From Nocardioides sp. B-3 (lineage in GTDB: Bacteria > Actinomycetota > Actinomycetes > Propionibacteriales > Nocardioidaceae), in NCBI RefSeq assembly GCF_024703895.1, contig NZ_CP087968.1, positions 3,224,001 to 3,288,000 of the forward strand: a stretch of 64,000 nt of DNA. The letters are read 5' to 3'. Of the stretch, positions 39,413-50,924 are shown in pieces. Under the pieces are notes generated by a model, which saw only the letters and a list, made by a program, of their open reading frames with translations, was not told the origin of the DNA and did no database searches. The first letter of the stretch is position 1; each line of letters opens with the position of its first letter. A program made the position numbers and the translations under genes.

Positions 39413-40409
39413 GTGAGCACGACGGCGAACGTGACAGGGACTTCGACGTCAGCGGGATCGAGCCCGCGGGCCCCGTCTACGGCACCCGGCCCGAGGGGTT
39501 CCGCAGCGGCTTCGCCAGCTTCGTCGGCCGCCCGAACGCCGGGAAGTCGACGCTGACCAACGCGCTCGTCGGCTCCAAGATCGTCATCACCTCCTCCAAG
39601 CCGCAGACGACCCGCACCGTCGTGCGCGGCATCGTGCACCGCGCCGACGGGCAGCTGATCCTCGTCGACACCCCCGGCCTGCACCGCCCGCGCACGCTGC
39701 TGGGGGAGCGGCTCAACGACCTCGTCAAGGCGACCGGGTCCGAGGTCGACGTGGTCGCGGTGTGCTTCCCGGCCAACGAGAAGCCCGGCCCCGGCGACCG
39801 GTTCATCGTCAAGGAGCTCGGCAAGGTTCGCCGTACCGTCAAGATCGCCGTGGCGACCAAGACCGACCTCGTGACGCCCGAGCAGCTCGGCCAGCACCTC
39901 CTCGACATCGCCGCCCTCGGGGTGGAGACGGACACCGAGTGGGCGGAGATCATCCCCGTGTCGGCCGTCTCCGGCGACCGGAGTCCAGCTGCTCGCCGAC
40001 ATCCTCCCGGGCATGCTGCCGGAAGGTCCGCCGCTCTACCCCGACGGCGATCTCACCGACGCGCCCGAGCAGATCCCGGTCGCCGACCTGATCCGCGAGG
40101 CCGCGCTCGAGGGCGTGCGCGACGAGCTGCCGCACTCGATCGCCGTCGTCGTCGAGGAGATGAACCTCCGCGAGGGCCGCGACGCCGACAAGCCGCTGCT
40201 CGACATCTACGCCAACCTCTACGTCGAACGCGACTCCCAGAAGGGGATCATGATCGGCCACAAGGGCGCCCGCCTGCGCGAGGTCGGCACCGCCGCCCGC
40301 AAGCAGATCGAGGCGCTCCTCGGCACCCCCGGTCTACCTCGACCTGCACATCAAGATCGCCAAGGACTGGCAGCGCGACCCGCGTCAGCTGCGCAAGCTC
40401 GGCTTCTGA
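39409..40409 (+). CDS. era: GTPase Era
   Basis: About 333 residues. G1 GRPNAGKSTL, G2 QTTRTVVRGIV, G3 DTPGLH, G4 TKTD, G5 VSAVSG, then the KH domain with GIMIGHKGARLREVGTAARKQIEALL and LHIKIAKDWQRDPRQLRKLGF. Binds 16S rRNA during 30S maturation. Frame breaks near 39980 (CCAGG read CCGGAG) and 40331. A REP-like repeat follows the stop. Confidence 0.95.
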
Positions 40410-40418
40410 GGCGGGCTG

Positions 40419-40461
40419 CCTCGGTTTCGACACGGCGCTGGCGCGCCTGCTCAACCAGCGG
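40419..40461 (-). repeat. REP-like intergenic repeat, copy 1
   Basis: About 43 bases, the reverse-strand copy of the element at 54517-54561: both contain CCGCTGGTTGAGCAG, a GC-rich middle with GCGCCAGCG, and GTGTCGAAACC. It lies 10 bases after the era stop. Confidence 0.8.
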
Positions 40462-40485
40462 CGCAGAGTCTTCCGCCGGTTTCCC

Positions 40486-40968
40486 TCAGGAGCCTGCGCG
40501 CCGGAGCAGCTCGACCCGCAGCGGCGACCCCTCGCGCAACGGCTGCCACTCACCGGTGGCGACGAAGCCGCAGCTCTCGTAGAGGCGCCGGGCGGTGTCG
40601 TTGCCCTCGGTGACGTGCAGCTCCACGATCGAGATCGATCGGGTGTGCGCCCAGTCGAGCAACCGGGTGAGCAGCGCCCGGCCGTGGCCGCGACCTCGCG
40701 CCTCGGGGGCGGTCCACATGCCCCACACCGTCATCACGTCCGGCGGCTCGGGCGGCAGATACCCGCCGCCCGTCGCCAGCAGGTCGCCGGCCGAGCGCAC
40801 GACGAGAACGGGCGTGGGCGAGGACAGGCGAGCCCGCAACGATTCCTCAGGCTCCTGCGCGGCGTCGGCGAGCAGGGTGGCGAAGGAGTCCGGGGCATCG
40901 GCCAGCGCCCGAAGTCGGATGGCGCGGAACTCCTCCCAGTCGTCCGGCCCGAGCTCGACGATCCTCAT
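40486..40968 (-). CDS. GNAT acetyltransferase
   Basis: About 160 residues, intact. Acetyl-CoA site ARGRGHGRALLTRLLDWA, followed by LHVTEGNDTARRLYESCGF. Last gene of a four-gene minus-strand operon in which each start overlaps the previous stop (ATGA/GTGA). Substrate unknown. Confidence 0.88.
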   Translation of the reverse strand: MRIVELGPDDWEEFRAIRLRALADAPDSFATLLADAAQEPEESLRARLSSPTPVLVVRSAGDLLATGGGYLPPEPPDVMTVWGMWTAPEARGRGHGRALLTRLLDWAHTRSISIVELHVTEGNDTARRLYESCGFVATGEWQPLREGSPLRVELLRRAGS

Positions 40969-41776
40969 GCCGGCACCCAGCAGATCCCGTAGCGCTGGCC
41001 GGCCTTCCACTGGGCCCCTGGACGGGCGTTCCTCGGACCGAGGTGAAGTCGAGCGGGTCGTCGGCACGGGCGCGGGCGGCGGCACGGCAGGCCGACTCCA
41101 TCAGCTCGCCGGCGGCCGACGCGGAGGGATAGGCCTTCCCGGGCAGGTCGACGGACGAGGCGGCGACCCACGAGTGCTTCGCCGAGCAGGGCACCCGCTT
41201 GAACGAGGCTGCGTCGGGCGGCGCCGTACCGCACATGGCGAAGCGGGAGGAGGAGCCGACGAGGCCGCGGGTCGAGCGGGGCAGGGCCGCGAGTCGCCCG
41301 GTCGTGGCCAGCGCCACCACGTCGCAGCGGAACCAGTCCGCCCCGGCCGCGGCGTCCTCGACGGACGGGGTGAACCACACGGCCTGCACCATGCTCAGCC
41401 GCAGGTCCTCGGGCGAGCCGCCGACGTGGTCGCGCAGCAGCGAGGTGCAGGTCGACGCGACGGACGCCTGCACCGAGGGGGAGTCGACGGCGACGAGGTG
41501 TCCGCCGGAGACCGGGGACAGCCGGCCGATCTTGTAGGTCTGCGACGTGTGCTTCTTCTTGCAACTCACGTCGGTGCCACCGACGACGGGCGCGACGGCC
41601 CGGTCGTAGCTCAACAGGTGGCAGCCGTTCTTCTCCGGACGGGGTACGGCGACGGACTCCGTCGTAGGAGCGGCGGTCGAGGGGGAGGGTGACCGAGAGG
41701 GCGTGGGTGCCGTAGGCGGGGAGTCCGAGCACCCAATGAGCGCCAGCGCGAGGACCAGCGCGACGACGGCTCTCAC
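40965..41776 (-). CDS. septum-formation-family lipoprotein, paralogue 1
   Basis: About 270 residues, GTG start. Lipobox LALIGCS, a Ser/Pro/Thr linker, then two repeats of a Cys-rich domain with CHLLSYDR, SCKKKHTSQTYKIG, WFRCDVVAL, MCGTA, VPCSAKHSW and a C-terminal YGICWVPA, as in actinobacterial septum_form proteins (PF13845-type). Frame break near 41028 at CCAGG. Paralogous to the next upstream gene. Confidence 0.8.
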
Positions 41777-42576
41777 GTGGTCGTCCGGGCCCAGCAGATC
41801 GAGCGCCGGTTGCCGGTCTTCCACTCGGCCTCGTGGAACCGGGTGTAGGCGAACTTGTACTCCAGCGGATAGCCGAGCCATGCGCTCACCGACGTGTCGC
41901 AGAAGTCGCGTGACTTCACCTCGACGAGCCGGTCGCCCGGGTAGGGGTCCTTGTCGGCGCCGACCTTGATCGTGGTCACCGCCCGCCACGTGTGCGCCTC
42001 GCTGCACGGGATCCGCGGGGCGCCGGGCACGGCCTCACCGTTCACGCACGCCATCCACTTGTCCTCGGGCACGCCCGACGACATCAGCCCCTTCGCGGTG
42101 GTCGGCAGGAGCACGAAGTCGGTGGCGTCGTCGGTGCCGCCGACGACGTCGCAGCGATACCAGCGCGCGCCCTTGTCCCACGCCTCCTGCGACGGCCGGA
42201 ACCACGCCCGGGACAGGATCGTGCGCAGCGCCATGCTCTCGTCGGCACCGAGGAACTTCATGAACGCCTGCGAGCAGGTCCGGTAGGCGAAGGCGCCGAT
42301 GTCCGCGTCGTCGTACGCCGCATCCGAAAGCTCCGAGGGCAGCGGACCGACCGCATAGGTCTCCGCCGTGTGGTCCTGCTCGCAGTCCACGGTGGGGGCG
42401 GAGTTGGCCGACGCAGCGACGTCGTCGGGCTCGAGCATGCGGCAGGCGCCGAGCTCGGGGGCCTCGACCGGGTCGGAGGGCTCGTCCGCGCCACAGGCGG
42501 TGAGCGCCAGTGCAAGCGTCACCACCGTAGCCACGCCGTGGAGCAGCAGACGCCCGGCCATCCGTCTCCTCGTCAT
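41773..42576 (-). CDS. septum-formation-family lipoprotein, paralogue 2
   Basis: 267 residues, frame intact. Lipobox LALTACG, ACRMLEPDDV, VDCEQDHTAETYAVG, WYRCDVVGG, WMACVNGEA, IPCSEAHTWRAV and RSICWARTTT mirror paralogue 1. Extracytoplasmic, possibly acting at the division septum; evidence in this organism is only by family. Start overlaps the flavodoxin-like gene stop. Confidence 0.82.
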   Translation of the reverse strand: MTRRRMAGRLLLHGVATVVTLALALTACGADEPSDPVEAPELGACRMLEPDDVAASANSAPTVDCEQDHTAETYAVGPLPSELSDAAYDDADIGAFAYRTCSQAFMKFLGADESMALRTILSRAWFRPSQEAWDKGARWYRCDVVGGTDDATDFVLLPTTAKGLMSSGVPEDKWMACVNGEAVPGAPRIPCSEAHTWRAVTTIKVGADKDPYPGDRLVEVKSRDFCDTSVSAWLGYPLEYKFAYTRFHEAEWKTGNRRSICWARTTT

Positions 42577-43058
42577 TCACTCAGCAGCGCGGCGATCGTA
42601 CCGCCGAGCTCATACGCCGAGGCGCGTTGTTCATCGCCGACGTCGCCGAGAATCTCCAGCACGGCGGCCGACTGCTGCCAGCCGAGCGCCTGCACGATCG
42701 ACTGGACGGACCGCACGGCGCCGGTCGTGTCGTAGCGCCCGTGCACCCAGAGCCCGTAGGGCTTGCGGCCGCCCGCCGCAGCGCCGGCCGAACCGTCGTC
42801 GGCCAGCGCGCCGCCCGCCTGCAGGAAGATCGTGTCGAAGAAGTGCTTGAGGGCCCCGCTCATGTAGCCGAAGTTGGCGGGCGTGCCGAGCAGGTAGCCG
42901 TCGGCGGCCAGCACGTCCTGCGCAGACGCGTCCAGCGCCGTACGCACGACGACCTCGACCCCCTCGATCGCGTCGTCCCCGGCGCCCGCGATGACGGCGT
43001 CGGTCAGAGCCTGCACAGTCGGTGTGGGGGAGTGGTGGACGATCAGCAACCGGGCCAT
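42573..43058 (-). CDS. NAD(P)H-dependent FMN reductase / flavodoxin-fold protein
   Basis: 161 residues, intact. LLIVHHSPTPTVQALTDAVIAGA (FMN phosphate loop), DGYLLGTPANFGYMSGALKHFFDT and a later GRYDTTGAV. First gene of the four-gene operon; a TACGCT hexamer lies 7 bases upstream of its ATG. Confidence 0.85.
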   Translation of the reverse strand: MARLLIVHHSPTPTVQALTDAVIAGAGDDAIEGVEVVVRTALDASAQDVLAADGYLLGTPANFGYMSGALKHFFDTIFLQAGGALADDGSAGAAAGGRKPYGLWVHGRYDTTGAVRSVQSIVQALGWQQSAAVLEILGDVGDEQRASAYELGGTIAALLSE

Positions 43059-43065
43059 GTCCGCC

Positions 43066-43071
43066 AGCGTA
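43066..43071 (-). promoter_or_regulatory. -10 element, leaderless promoter of the flavodoxin/septum operon
   Basis: TACGCT on the minus strand, 7 bases (GGCGGAC) before the ATG at 43058. Confidence 0.6.
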
Positions 43072-43155
43072 GAAGAGGCGCGCCGGAAATCGTCCGGGTG
43101 GAACTTTTCCTGATCCGCAGACTCTTGGGTCTTCCCGACGTCGGGCCGTGGAGGT

Positions 43156-43161
43156 TAACGT
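43156..43161 (+). promoter_or_regulatory. -10 element, leaderless promoter of metalloprotease gene
   Basis: TAACGT followed by 6 bases (CGCGCG) and GTG 43168. Confidence 0.65.
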
Positions 43162-43167
43162 CGCGCG

Positions 43168-44251
43168 GTGACCATCAACCGTCGTTCCGCGCGAGTCTCC
43201 GCGACCGCAGGCCTTGCCGCCCTCGCCCCGGCCGCCACCATGTCAGCCACCATCTCCGCCAACCCCGCCAACGCGACCAAGCCGGGCAGCGGCTCCTCGG
43301 TCGGCAGCGCTCGCGTCTTCAAGGTCAACCCGGTGCAGTCCACCGGCGACCAGACGCTGCTCGACGCGAAGGACGGCAAGGAGGCCGCGATGCCGCCGGA
43401 GGCCTATGCCACCGCCGAGCTGCGCAACCTCGACGGGTCCGGCTTCCTGCGCGGCGACTGGGCCAACGTGCGCACCAGCACCGGCACGCCGGCCTACAGC
43501 ACCGCCAACGAGTTCTTCTACACCCGCGACCGGGACCAGTTCGAGCAGGTGATGGGCTACTTCTGGGTCAACGAGGCCCGGGGAGTACCTCCAGTCCCCG
43601 GGCTTCGGCGGCGAGCTGCGGCCGATCCTCAAGCGGTCCTACGACGTCCGCATCGGGCAGTACGGCATCGACAACTCCTACATGACAGACAAGGGCGACT
43701 TCATCCGCCCGGGCAAGGGCGGGGTCGACGACGCCGAGGACGCCGAGGTGATCGTGCACGAGTACGGCCACGCCATCCACCACGACCGGGTCCCGGGCTA
43801 CGGCACGACCATCGACGCCGGCGCCATCGGCGAGTCCTTCGGCGACTACTTCGCGGTCAGCACGGGCACGGCCGCGGCCCATCGCTACGGCTGGGAGGTC
43901 GGCGCCGAGGAGGCCTGCCCGATGGACTGGGACGCGGTCTCCTACACAGCGGCACCGCACTGCATCCGCCGCTTCGACCGCAACCTGACGCTGGCCGACC
44001 GCCGCAACCGGGTGCACTTCGACGGCCAGATCTGGAGCCGGGCCCTCTGGGAGATCCGCCCGGGCTATGTCGATGCCGGCCTCACCACCGAGGACTGGGA
44101 CACGACGATGATCGACGCGCAGTTCGACTTCGCGGCCGACACCAGCTTCGGCGCCGCAGCCGAGAAGATCTGGGCCAAGGCGGGAGAGCGCGGAGACGGC
44201 ACCCGGGACCTGATCCGCGCCCGCTTCGCCGCTCGGGGGATCACCTTCTGA
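43168..44251 (+). CDS. secreted zinc metalloprotease (gluzincin, M36/M4-like)
   Basis: About 361 residues with a signal peptide (RVSATAGLAALAPAATMSATISA). The catalytic HEYGH is in EVIVHEYGHAIHHDRVPG, followed by GAIGESFGDYFAV with the third zinc ligand E, as in fungalysin-type peptidases. Shorter than classical M36 enzymes. Frame break near 43581 (CCAGG) and a substituted CCTGG at 43603. GTG start is leaderless. Confidence 0.83.
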
Positions 44252-44282
44252 GTCGCGGCCCGCAGGAGTAGCGTCTGTTGGC

Positions 44283-45035
44283 GTGACGTTCGAGGTGACG
44301 GGCGAGGCGTACGACCGGTTCATGGGTCGCTACTCGCGGCCGCTCGCCGGGTCGTTCACTGACTGGCTCGACGTCCGGGCGGGCGAGCGCGCCCTCGACG
44401 TCGGCTGCGGCCCGGGCGCGTGGACCGAGCACCTCGTCCAGCGGCTCGGCGCCGACCGCGTGTCGGCGATCGACCCGTCCGCCCCCTTCGTCGCTGCCTG
44501 CCGCGCGCTTCCCCCCGGGGTCGACGTGCGCGAGGGTACGGCGGAGGCGCTGCCCCACGAGGACGACTCGTTCGACGTGGCGGGGGCATGCCCGGTCGTG
44601 CACTTCATGACGGACCCGCTGGCCGGGCTGAAGGAGCTGGCGCGCGTGACGAGGCCGGGCTGCTGGGTCGGTGCGACGGTCTGGGACATCGCCGGGCGAC
44701 GGGCCCCGATGGCGACGATCTGGTCGGCGCTGGACAAGGTGGCGCCGGCCCGGGAGACCGAGTCGACCGAGTGGTCCGAGGGCCACCTCGAGGAGCTCTT
44801 CGAGCGGGCCGGTCTGCACCACGTCGACGGCACCCAACTGGCCGTCACCGTCACCCACGCGAGCTTCGACGAGTGGTGGGAGCCCTACCTGCACGGGGTC
44901 GGGCCGATCGGCGAGACCATCGCCGGTCTGGATCCCGAGCGTCGCGAGCAGGTGCGGGCCCACTGCCACGAGCTCTCGGGCGACGGTCCCTTCGACCTGA
45001 CGGCGGTCGCGTTCGCCGTACGAGGTCGTGCGTGA
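44283..45035 (+). CDS. class I SAM-dependent methyltransferase
   Basis: 250 residues, intact. YDRFMGRYSRPLAGSF, motif I ALDVGCGPGAWTEHL, motif II SAIDPSAPFVAACR, AEALPHEDDSFDVAG. Methyltransf_11-type; substrate not evident. TAGCGT (44269-44274) ends 8 bases before the GTG. Confidence 0.88.
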   Translation: MTFEVTGEAYDRFMGRYSRPLAGSFTDWLDVRAGERALDVGCGPGAWTEHLVQRLGADRVSAIDPSAPFVAACRALPPGVDVREGTAEALPHEDDSFDVAGACPVVHFMTDPLAGLKELARVTRPGCWVGATVWDIAGRRAPMATIWSALDKVAPARETESTEWSEGHLEELFERAGLHHVDGTQLAVTVTHASFDEWWEPYLHGVGPIGETIAGLDPERREQVRAHCHELSGDGPFDLTAVAFAVRGRA

Positions 45036-45081
45036 GACAAGTGAGGCGCGCTGCGCCGGACGGGTCTAGGCTGTTCCCATC

Positions 45082-45107
45082 ATGACGCGCAGCCTCCTTC
45101 TTCGCTG

Positions 45108-45123
<16 letters not shown>
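45082..45123 (+). CDS. leuA leader peptide (attenuator)
   Basis: Thirteen codons encode MTRSLLLRCRSGA with three consecutive leucine codons (CTC CTT CTT), then TGA inside the loop of a GC-rich hairpin 70 bases upstream of leuA. A TAGGCT hexamer (45067-45072) precedes the ATG by 9 bases. The design is that of actinobacterial leucine attenuators: ribosome stalling at Leu codons would prevent the hairpin. Confidence 0.75.
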
Positions 45124-46944
<1,821 letters not shown>

Positions 46945-47006
46945 GGCCTGACCCACCTGCTGGACGTCCCGCCCGATGCGCTCGGAGTCGCCTAGATTTC
47001 CGAGCC

Positions 47007-47868
47007 ATGTTGGTCTCCGAGCGCATTGGGCAGTTCTTCCTCACCAACCCCGACAGTGGTCGTGACCGCCTCGAATACACCGAGTACGGCTCCGGCGACC
47101 GCTGGGTGGTGCTGGTGCACGGGCAGCTGATGCCGCGCCGGATGCACCAGCCGCTGGCCCGCGCGCTCGCCGGCCACGGCCTGCACGTGGTCACCCTCGA
47201 CCTGCTCGGGCACGGTCGCTCCGACCGTCCGGCGGATCCACTCGTCTACTCCATGACGGCCTTCGCCGAGCAGGTCGTCGCCCTGCTCGACCACCTCGGC
47301 GCCGAGAAGGCCGTCATCGGCGGCACCAGCCCGGGCGCCAACGTCTCGCTCGAGGTCGCGGTGCTCGCGCCCGACCGCGTCAAGGGCCTGCTGCTCGAGA
47401 TGCCCGTCCTCGACAACGCGGTCGAAGCCGGGATCATGGCCTTCGGGCCGCTGCTGTTCACCGCCCGCTTCCTGCCGATCACGGTCTCGGCCCTGCGCTG
47501 GGTCACCCGGCCGATCCCGCGCGGCATCGTGCCGTTCTGGGCCGGCATCATCCTCGACACCTGCAACCAGCGCGCCGAACCCATGGCCGCGGTCGTGCAC
47601 GGCCTCTTCTTCGGCCGGGTCGCGCCGTCGTCGAAGGAACGGCGTGCCATCACCGTCCCGGCCATGGTCGTCGGCCACCCCGCCGACCCGATCCACCCGG
47701 CCGCGGATGCCGCCATGGTGGCCGAGGAGATGCCCAACGCCACCTTCGTCCGCGCCCGCAGCATCCCGGGAGTGGCGCGCGCACCCCGAGCGCCTCACCG
47801 GGCTGGCCGTCGACTTCGCCACCTCCTGCTGGGAGACGCCGAAGCGGGCTCGCCGCCGCGCCACCTGA
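47007..47868 (+). CDS. alpha/beta hydrolase
   Basis: About 287 residues. Oxyanion region [13 protein letters not shown], nucleophile elbow [15 protein letters not shown] (Ser in GTSPG), and acid region [15 protein letters not shown]. Frame break near 47770 (CCAGG). Substrate unknown; it lies between leuA and recO. Confidence 0.85.
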
Positions 47869-47909
47869 GCTCCCGCGCCCGAGATCCCTGCTCCACCCCT
47901 GCCATGGGG

Positions 47910-47915
47910 GAGAAT
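47910..47915 (+). promoter_or_regulatory. -10 element, leaderless promoter of recO
   Basis: GAGAAT followed by 6 bases (GACCGG) and GTG 47922. The same hexamer serves znuA. It favours GTG 47922 over the in-frame ATG 47904. Confidence 0.5.
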
Positions 47916-47921
47916 GACCGG

Positions 47922-48649
47922 GTGCCTCTCTATCGCGACGAGGCGATCGTGCTGCGCACCCACAAGCTGGGCGAGGCCGATCGCATCATCACCCTCCTGA
48001 CCCGCCAGCACGGCCGGGTCCGAGCGGTCGCGAAGGGCGTACGCCGCACCACCTCCCGCTTCGGTTCGCGGCTCGAACCCTTCATGCACGTCGACCTGCA
48101 GCTCGCCGAGGGTCGCAACCTCGACACGATCACCCGGGCCGAGACGCTCGACCCGTTCCATGCCCGCCTCGGTCTCGACTACGAGCGCTACACCGCCGGC
48201 ACCGCGATGCTCGAGACCGCCGAACGCCCGGTCACCGAGGAGAAGGAACCCTCGGTCCAGCACTTCCTGCTGCTCGTCGGCGGCCTGCGCGCGATGGCCG
48301 CGGAGGAGCACGCCGCCAGCCGGTGCTCGACTCCTACCTCCTCCGCTCGCTGGCCGTCTCCGGCTACGCCCCCTCCTTCGAGCACTGCACCAGCTGCGGC
48401 CTCGAGGGCCCCCACCGCTACTTCAACCCGTCGGCCGGCGGCGTGCTCTGCACGACCTGCAAGATCCCGGGCTCCGCCACCCCCGCCCACGAGACCATCC
48501 GTGTGCTGTCCGCGTTGCTCACCGGCGACTGGGCCTGCGTCCGCGCCGCCGACCCGCGCCACCTGCGCGAGGCCAGCACCCCGGTCGCGGCCTACCTCGC
48601 TCGGCACCTCGAGCGCGGCCTGCGCTCGATGGCGTACGTCGAACGCTGA
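47922..48649 (+). CDS. recO: DNA repair protein RecO
   Basis: About 243 residues. [42 protein letters not shown] is the OB-fold start; the zinc finger is CTSCGL...CTTCKIP. Acts in RecFOR loading of RecA. Frame break near 48322 where CCTGG is predicted and CCGG is present. Start set at GTG 47922 from family alignment and promoter spacing. Confidence 0.93.
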
Positions 48650-48651
48650 CC

Positions 48652-48728
48652 CGGCGCAAACACACAGCCGAGTCGGCGCAAGTTGCACACCGAGTCGGCG
48701 CAAACACCCAGCCGAGTCGGCGCATAGG
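48652..48728 (+). repeat. three and a half tandem 22-bp repeats upstream of uppS
   Basis: Copies at 48652-48673, 48674-48695 and 48696-48717 plus a partial fourth. Each begins CGGCGCA and ends CCGAGT. The last partial copy runs into the uppS -10 hexamer. Twenty-two bases is two helical turns, so bound protein would sit on one face. Confidence 0.85.
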
Positions 48729-48730
48729 CT
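48725..48730 (+). promoter_or_regulatory. -10 element, leaderless promoter of uppS
   Basis: TAGGCT followed by 6 bases (GCGCCC) and GTG 48737. Confidence 0.7.
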
Positions 48731-48736
48731 GCGCCC

Positions 48737-49513
48737 GTGAACCGATCCGTCCGCCGGCCCACGCCGCACCCCAGTGGCGCGCGACCACCCGCCGTACCCG
48801 CCGATCTCGTGCCGAGGCACGTCGCGATCGTGATGGACGGCAACGGCCGCTGGGCCCGGGACCGTGGACTGCCCCGCACCCGCGGCCACGAAGAGGGGGA
48901 GTCATCGCTCTTCGACGTCGTCGAGGGCGCGATCGAGATCGGCGTGAAGGCCATCTCGGCCTACGCGTTCTCCACCGAGAACTGGTCGCGCTCGCCCGAC
49001 GAGGTGCGCTTCCTGATGGGTTTCAACCGTGACGTGATCCGCCGCCGCCGCGACGAGATGCACGAGCTCGGCGTGCGCGTGCGCTGGGCCGGACGCGCTC
49101 CGCGCCTGTGGAAGTCCGTGATCAAGGAGCTCAAGGTCGCCGAGGAGCTGACCAAGGACAACGACGTCTGCACCCTGACGATGTGCGTCAACTACGGCGG
49201 TCGCTCCGAGCTGGTCGACGCCGTGCGTGGTGTCGCGCGCGAGGTCGCGGCCGGGAGGATCAAGCCGGACAAGATCGACGAACGCGCGATCGCTCGCCAC
49301 CTCTACGTCCCCGAGCTCGCCGAGGCCGACCTGATCTGGCGCACCTCGGGGGAGCAGCGGCTCTCCAACTTCATGCTCTGGCAGGCGGCCTACAGCGAGT
49401 TCGTCTTCACCGACGTGCTCTGGCCCGACGTCGACCGCCGTGACCTGTGGCGCGCGATCGAGACCTACGCGAGCCGCGATCGTCGGTACGGCGGAGCGAA
49501 GCCCAACTTCTAG
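48737..49513 (+). CDS. uppS: isoprenyl (undecaprenyl/decaprenyl) diphosphate synthase
   Basis: 258 residues, intact. [86 protein letters not shown]: all cis-prenyltransferase motifs. Makes the long-chain polyprenyl diphosphate for cell-wall lipid carrier. Its TAG stop overlaps that of zur on the opposite strand. Confidence 0.95.
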   Translation: MNRSVRRPTPHPSGARPPAVPADLVPRHVAIVMDGNGRWARDRGLPRTRGHEEGESSLFDVVEGAIEIGVKAISAYAFSTENWSRSPDEVRFLMGFNRDVIRRRRDEMHELGVRVRWAGRAPRLWKSVIKELKVAEELTKDNDVCTLTMCVNYGGRSELVDAVRGVAREVAAGRIKPDKIDERAIARHLYVPELAEADLIWRTSGEQRLSNFMLWQAAYSEFVFTDVLWPDVDRRDLWRAIETYASRDRRYGGAKPNF

Positions 49514-49883
49514 GCGCAGCGCGCAGGTCCCGAAGATCTCCGGGGTGTGGGCAACGTCGGAGTAGCCGTGCTCGGCCGCGATCGCCGTGGTCCAGCGCTC
49601 GACCGCAGGTCCCTCGACCTCGATGGTCGCGCCACACGAGCGGCACACGAGGTGATGGTGGTGGGTCTCCGAGCAACGGCGATAGATCGCCTCGCCGTCC
49701 TCGGTGCGCAGCATGTCCACCTCGCCGGCCTCGACGAGGGCGTTCAGCGTCCGATAGACCGTGGCCAGCCCGACGGGCGTGCCCCGGCGACCGAGCAGGT
49801 CGTGCAGGTCCCGGGCGGAGCGGAAGTCGTCGAAGGACGCCATTGCCTCGACGACGGCGGTGCGCTGCCCGGTCCGGGCGCAT
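49510..49883 (-). CDS. zur: Fur-family zinc regulator Zur
   Basis: About 125 residues. Winged helix (GTPVGLATVYRTLNALVEAGEVDM), HHHHLVCRSCGATIEVEG and FGTCA-x-C at the end, giving the two CxxC pairs of the structural zinc site. Frame breaks near 49868 and near 49518, where a GC pair appears lost from the last CxxC. Start at ATG 49883 (MRPDRQRTAVVEAM); an upstream ATG at 49922 within znuB is possible. Last gene of znuACB-zur; it should repress the operon when zinc is plentiful. Confidence 0.88.
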
Positions 49884-49890
49884 CGGCGTC

Positions 49891-49920
49891 CGCTCAGTGC
49901 TCGTCCGTTCAGTGCTCGTC
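49891..49920 (+). repeat. 15-bp perfect-but-one tandem duplication at znuB end / zur start
   Basis: CG(C/T)TCAGTGCTCGTC occurs twice head to tail. The second copy contains the znuB stop and the first extends the possible zur N-terminus by STERT-STERT. Confidence 0.8.
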
Positions 49921-50924
49921 ATAGTGCTCTCCGTGGGGGGCGTGGCGGTGGCCGTCGTGGACGTAGTCGACGTGGTCGCCGTGCTCGACGGCCGGGTGAC
50001 CGCAGTCGTCACCGTGCACGTGCGCGTGCCCGTTCTCGATGGCTCGGTGGTCCCGCTCGTCGTCGGGTACGGCGGGGAAGGGGGCCCGGACCCGGCGTCG
50101 GTGCCGTAGCCACACACCGATCGGCCGGTGGAGGCGAACATGGCCAGCGCCAGCAGCACGATCGCGGGTCCCGGAGCGACGGTGATGCCGACCGGGAAGG
50201 ACGCGGCGACGAGCAGGCCACCGACCGCGGCCGGGCCGCCGACACCCATCGCGCCTGCCAGCGTCGACCGGAACAGAGCCGGCCAGCTGCTGGGAGGTGG
50301 CGACCGGCACGACCATCAGGGCCGAGACCGGGGAGGAGGCCGACCGTGCGCATCGCGACGGTCACCGTGACGGCCGCGAGCACGGCGACGAGCAGGTTGT
50401 AGCTGCGCACCCGGAGCCCGGCGACCTTGGCGAACTCGGGGTCGGAAGCGACGGCGAACAGCTGCGGCAGGAGCCCGAGCGTGATCGCCACGATGCAGAC
50501 CCCGAGCCCGATGGTGAACCAGACGTCGGCGTCCGAGAGGCTGGTGATCGACCCGAAGAGGTAGGCGTGCAGCTTGTTGGCGCCCTGCCCGGCGAGTCCG
50601 GTGATGAGCACCCCGCCCGCGAGCCCGCCGTAGAAGAGCAGGGCGAGCGCGACGTCGCCGTTGGTGTGGCCCAGCTCGCGGATGGCCTCGATCGCCACGG
50701 CGCCGAGGATCGCGACGAGGACGGCGGTCCAGACGGGGGAGGTGCCGGTCAGCAACCCGATCGCGACGCCTGTGACGGCAACGTGCCCGATGCCGTCGCC
50801 GAGCAGCGCCAGGGCGGCGCTGCACCGAGAAGGTGCCGATGGCCGGGGCGGCGAGACCGGTGAAGAGGGCCGCGAGCAGCGCACGCTGCATGAAGTCGTG
50901 CCCGAGGAGGTCGAGAGGATTCAT
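49909..50924 (-). CDS. znuB: zinc ABC transporter permease with histidine-rich tail
   Basis: About 337 residues, ABC-3 family: MNPLDLLGHDFMQRALLAALFTGLAAPAIGTF, LALLGDGIGHVAVTGVAIGLL, LFGSITSLSDADV, AMRTVGLLLVSALMVVPVATSQQLAGS. After the last helix there is a cytosolic tail of about 42 residues with 13 histidines and one cysteine. Frame breaks near 50820 and 50326 (both CCTGG), 50275 and 50117. ATG overlaps the znuC stop. Confidence 0.88.

Noticed and set aside
46992..48311. 439-residue minus-strand open frame
   Set aside because: Shadow of the hydrolase and recO; no motifs, biased composition.
48652..48728. CRISPR array
   Set aside because: Repeats are contiguous 22-mers without spacers and no cas genes are near.
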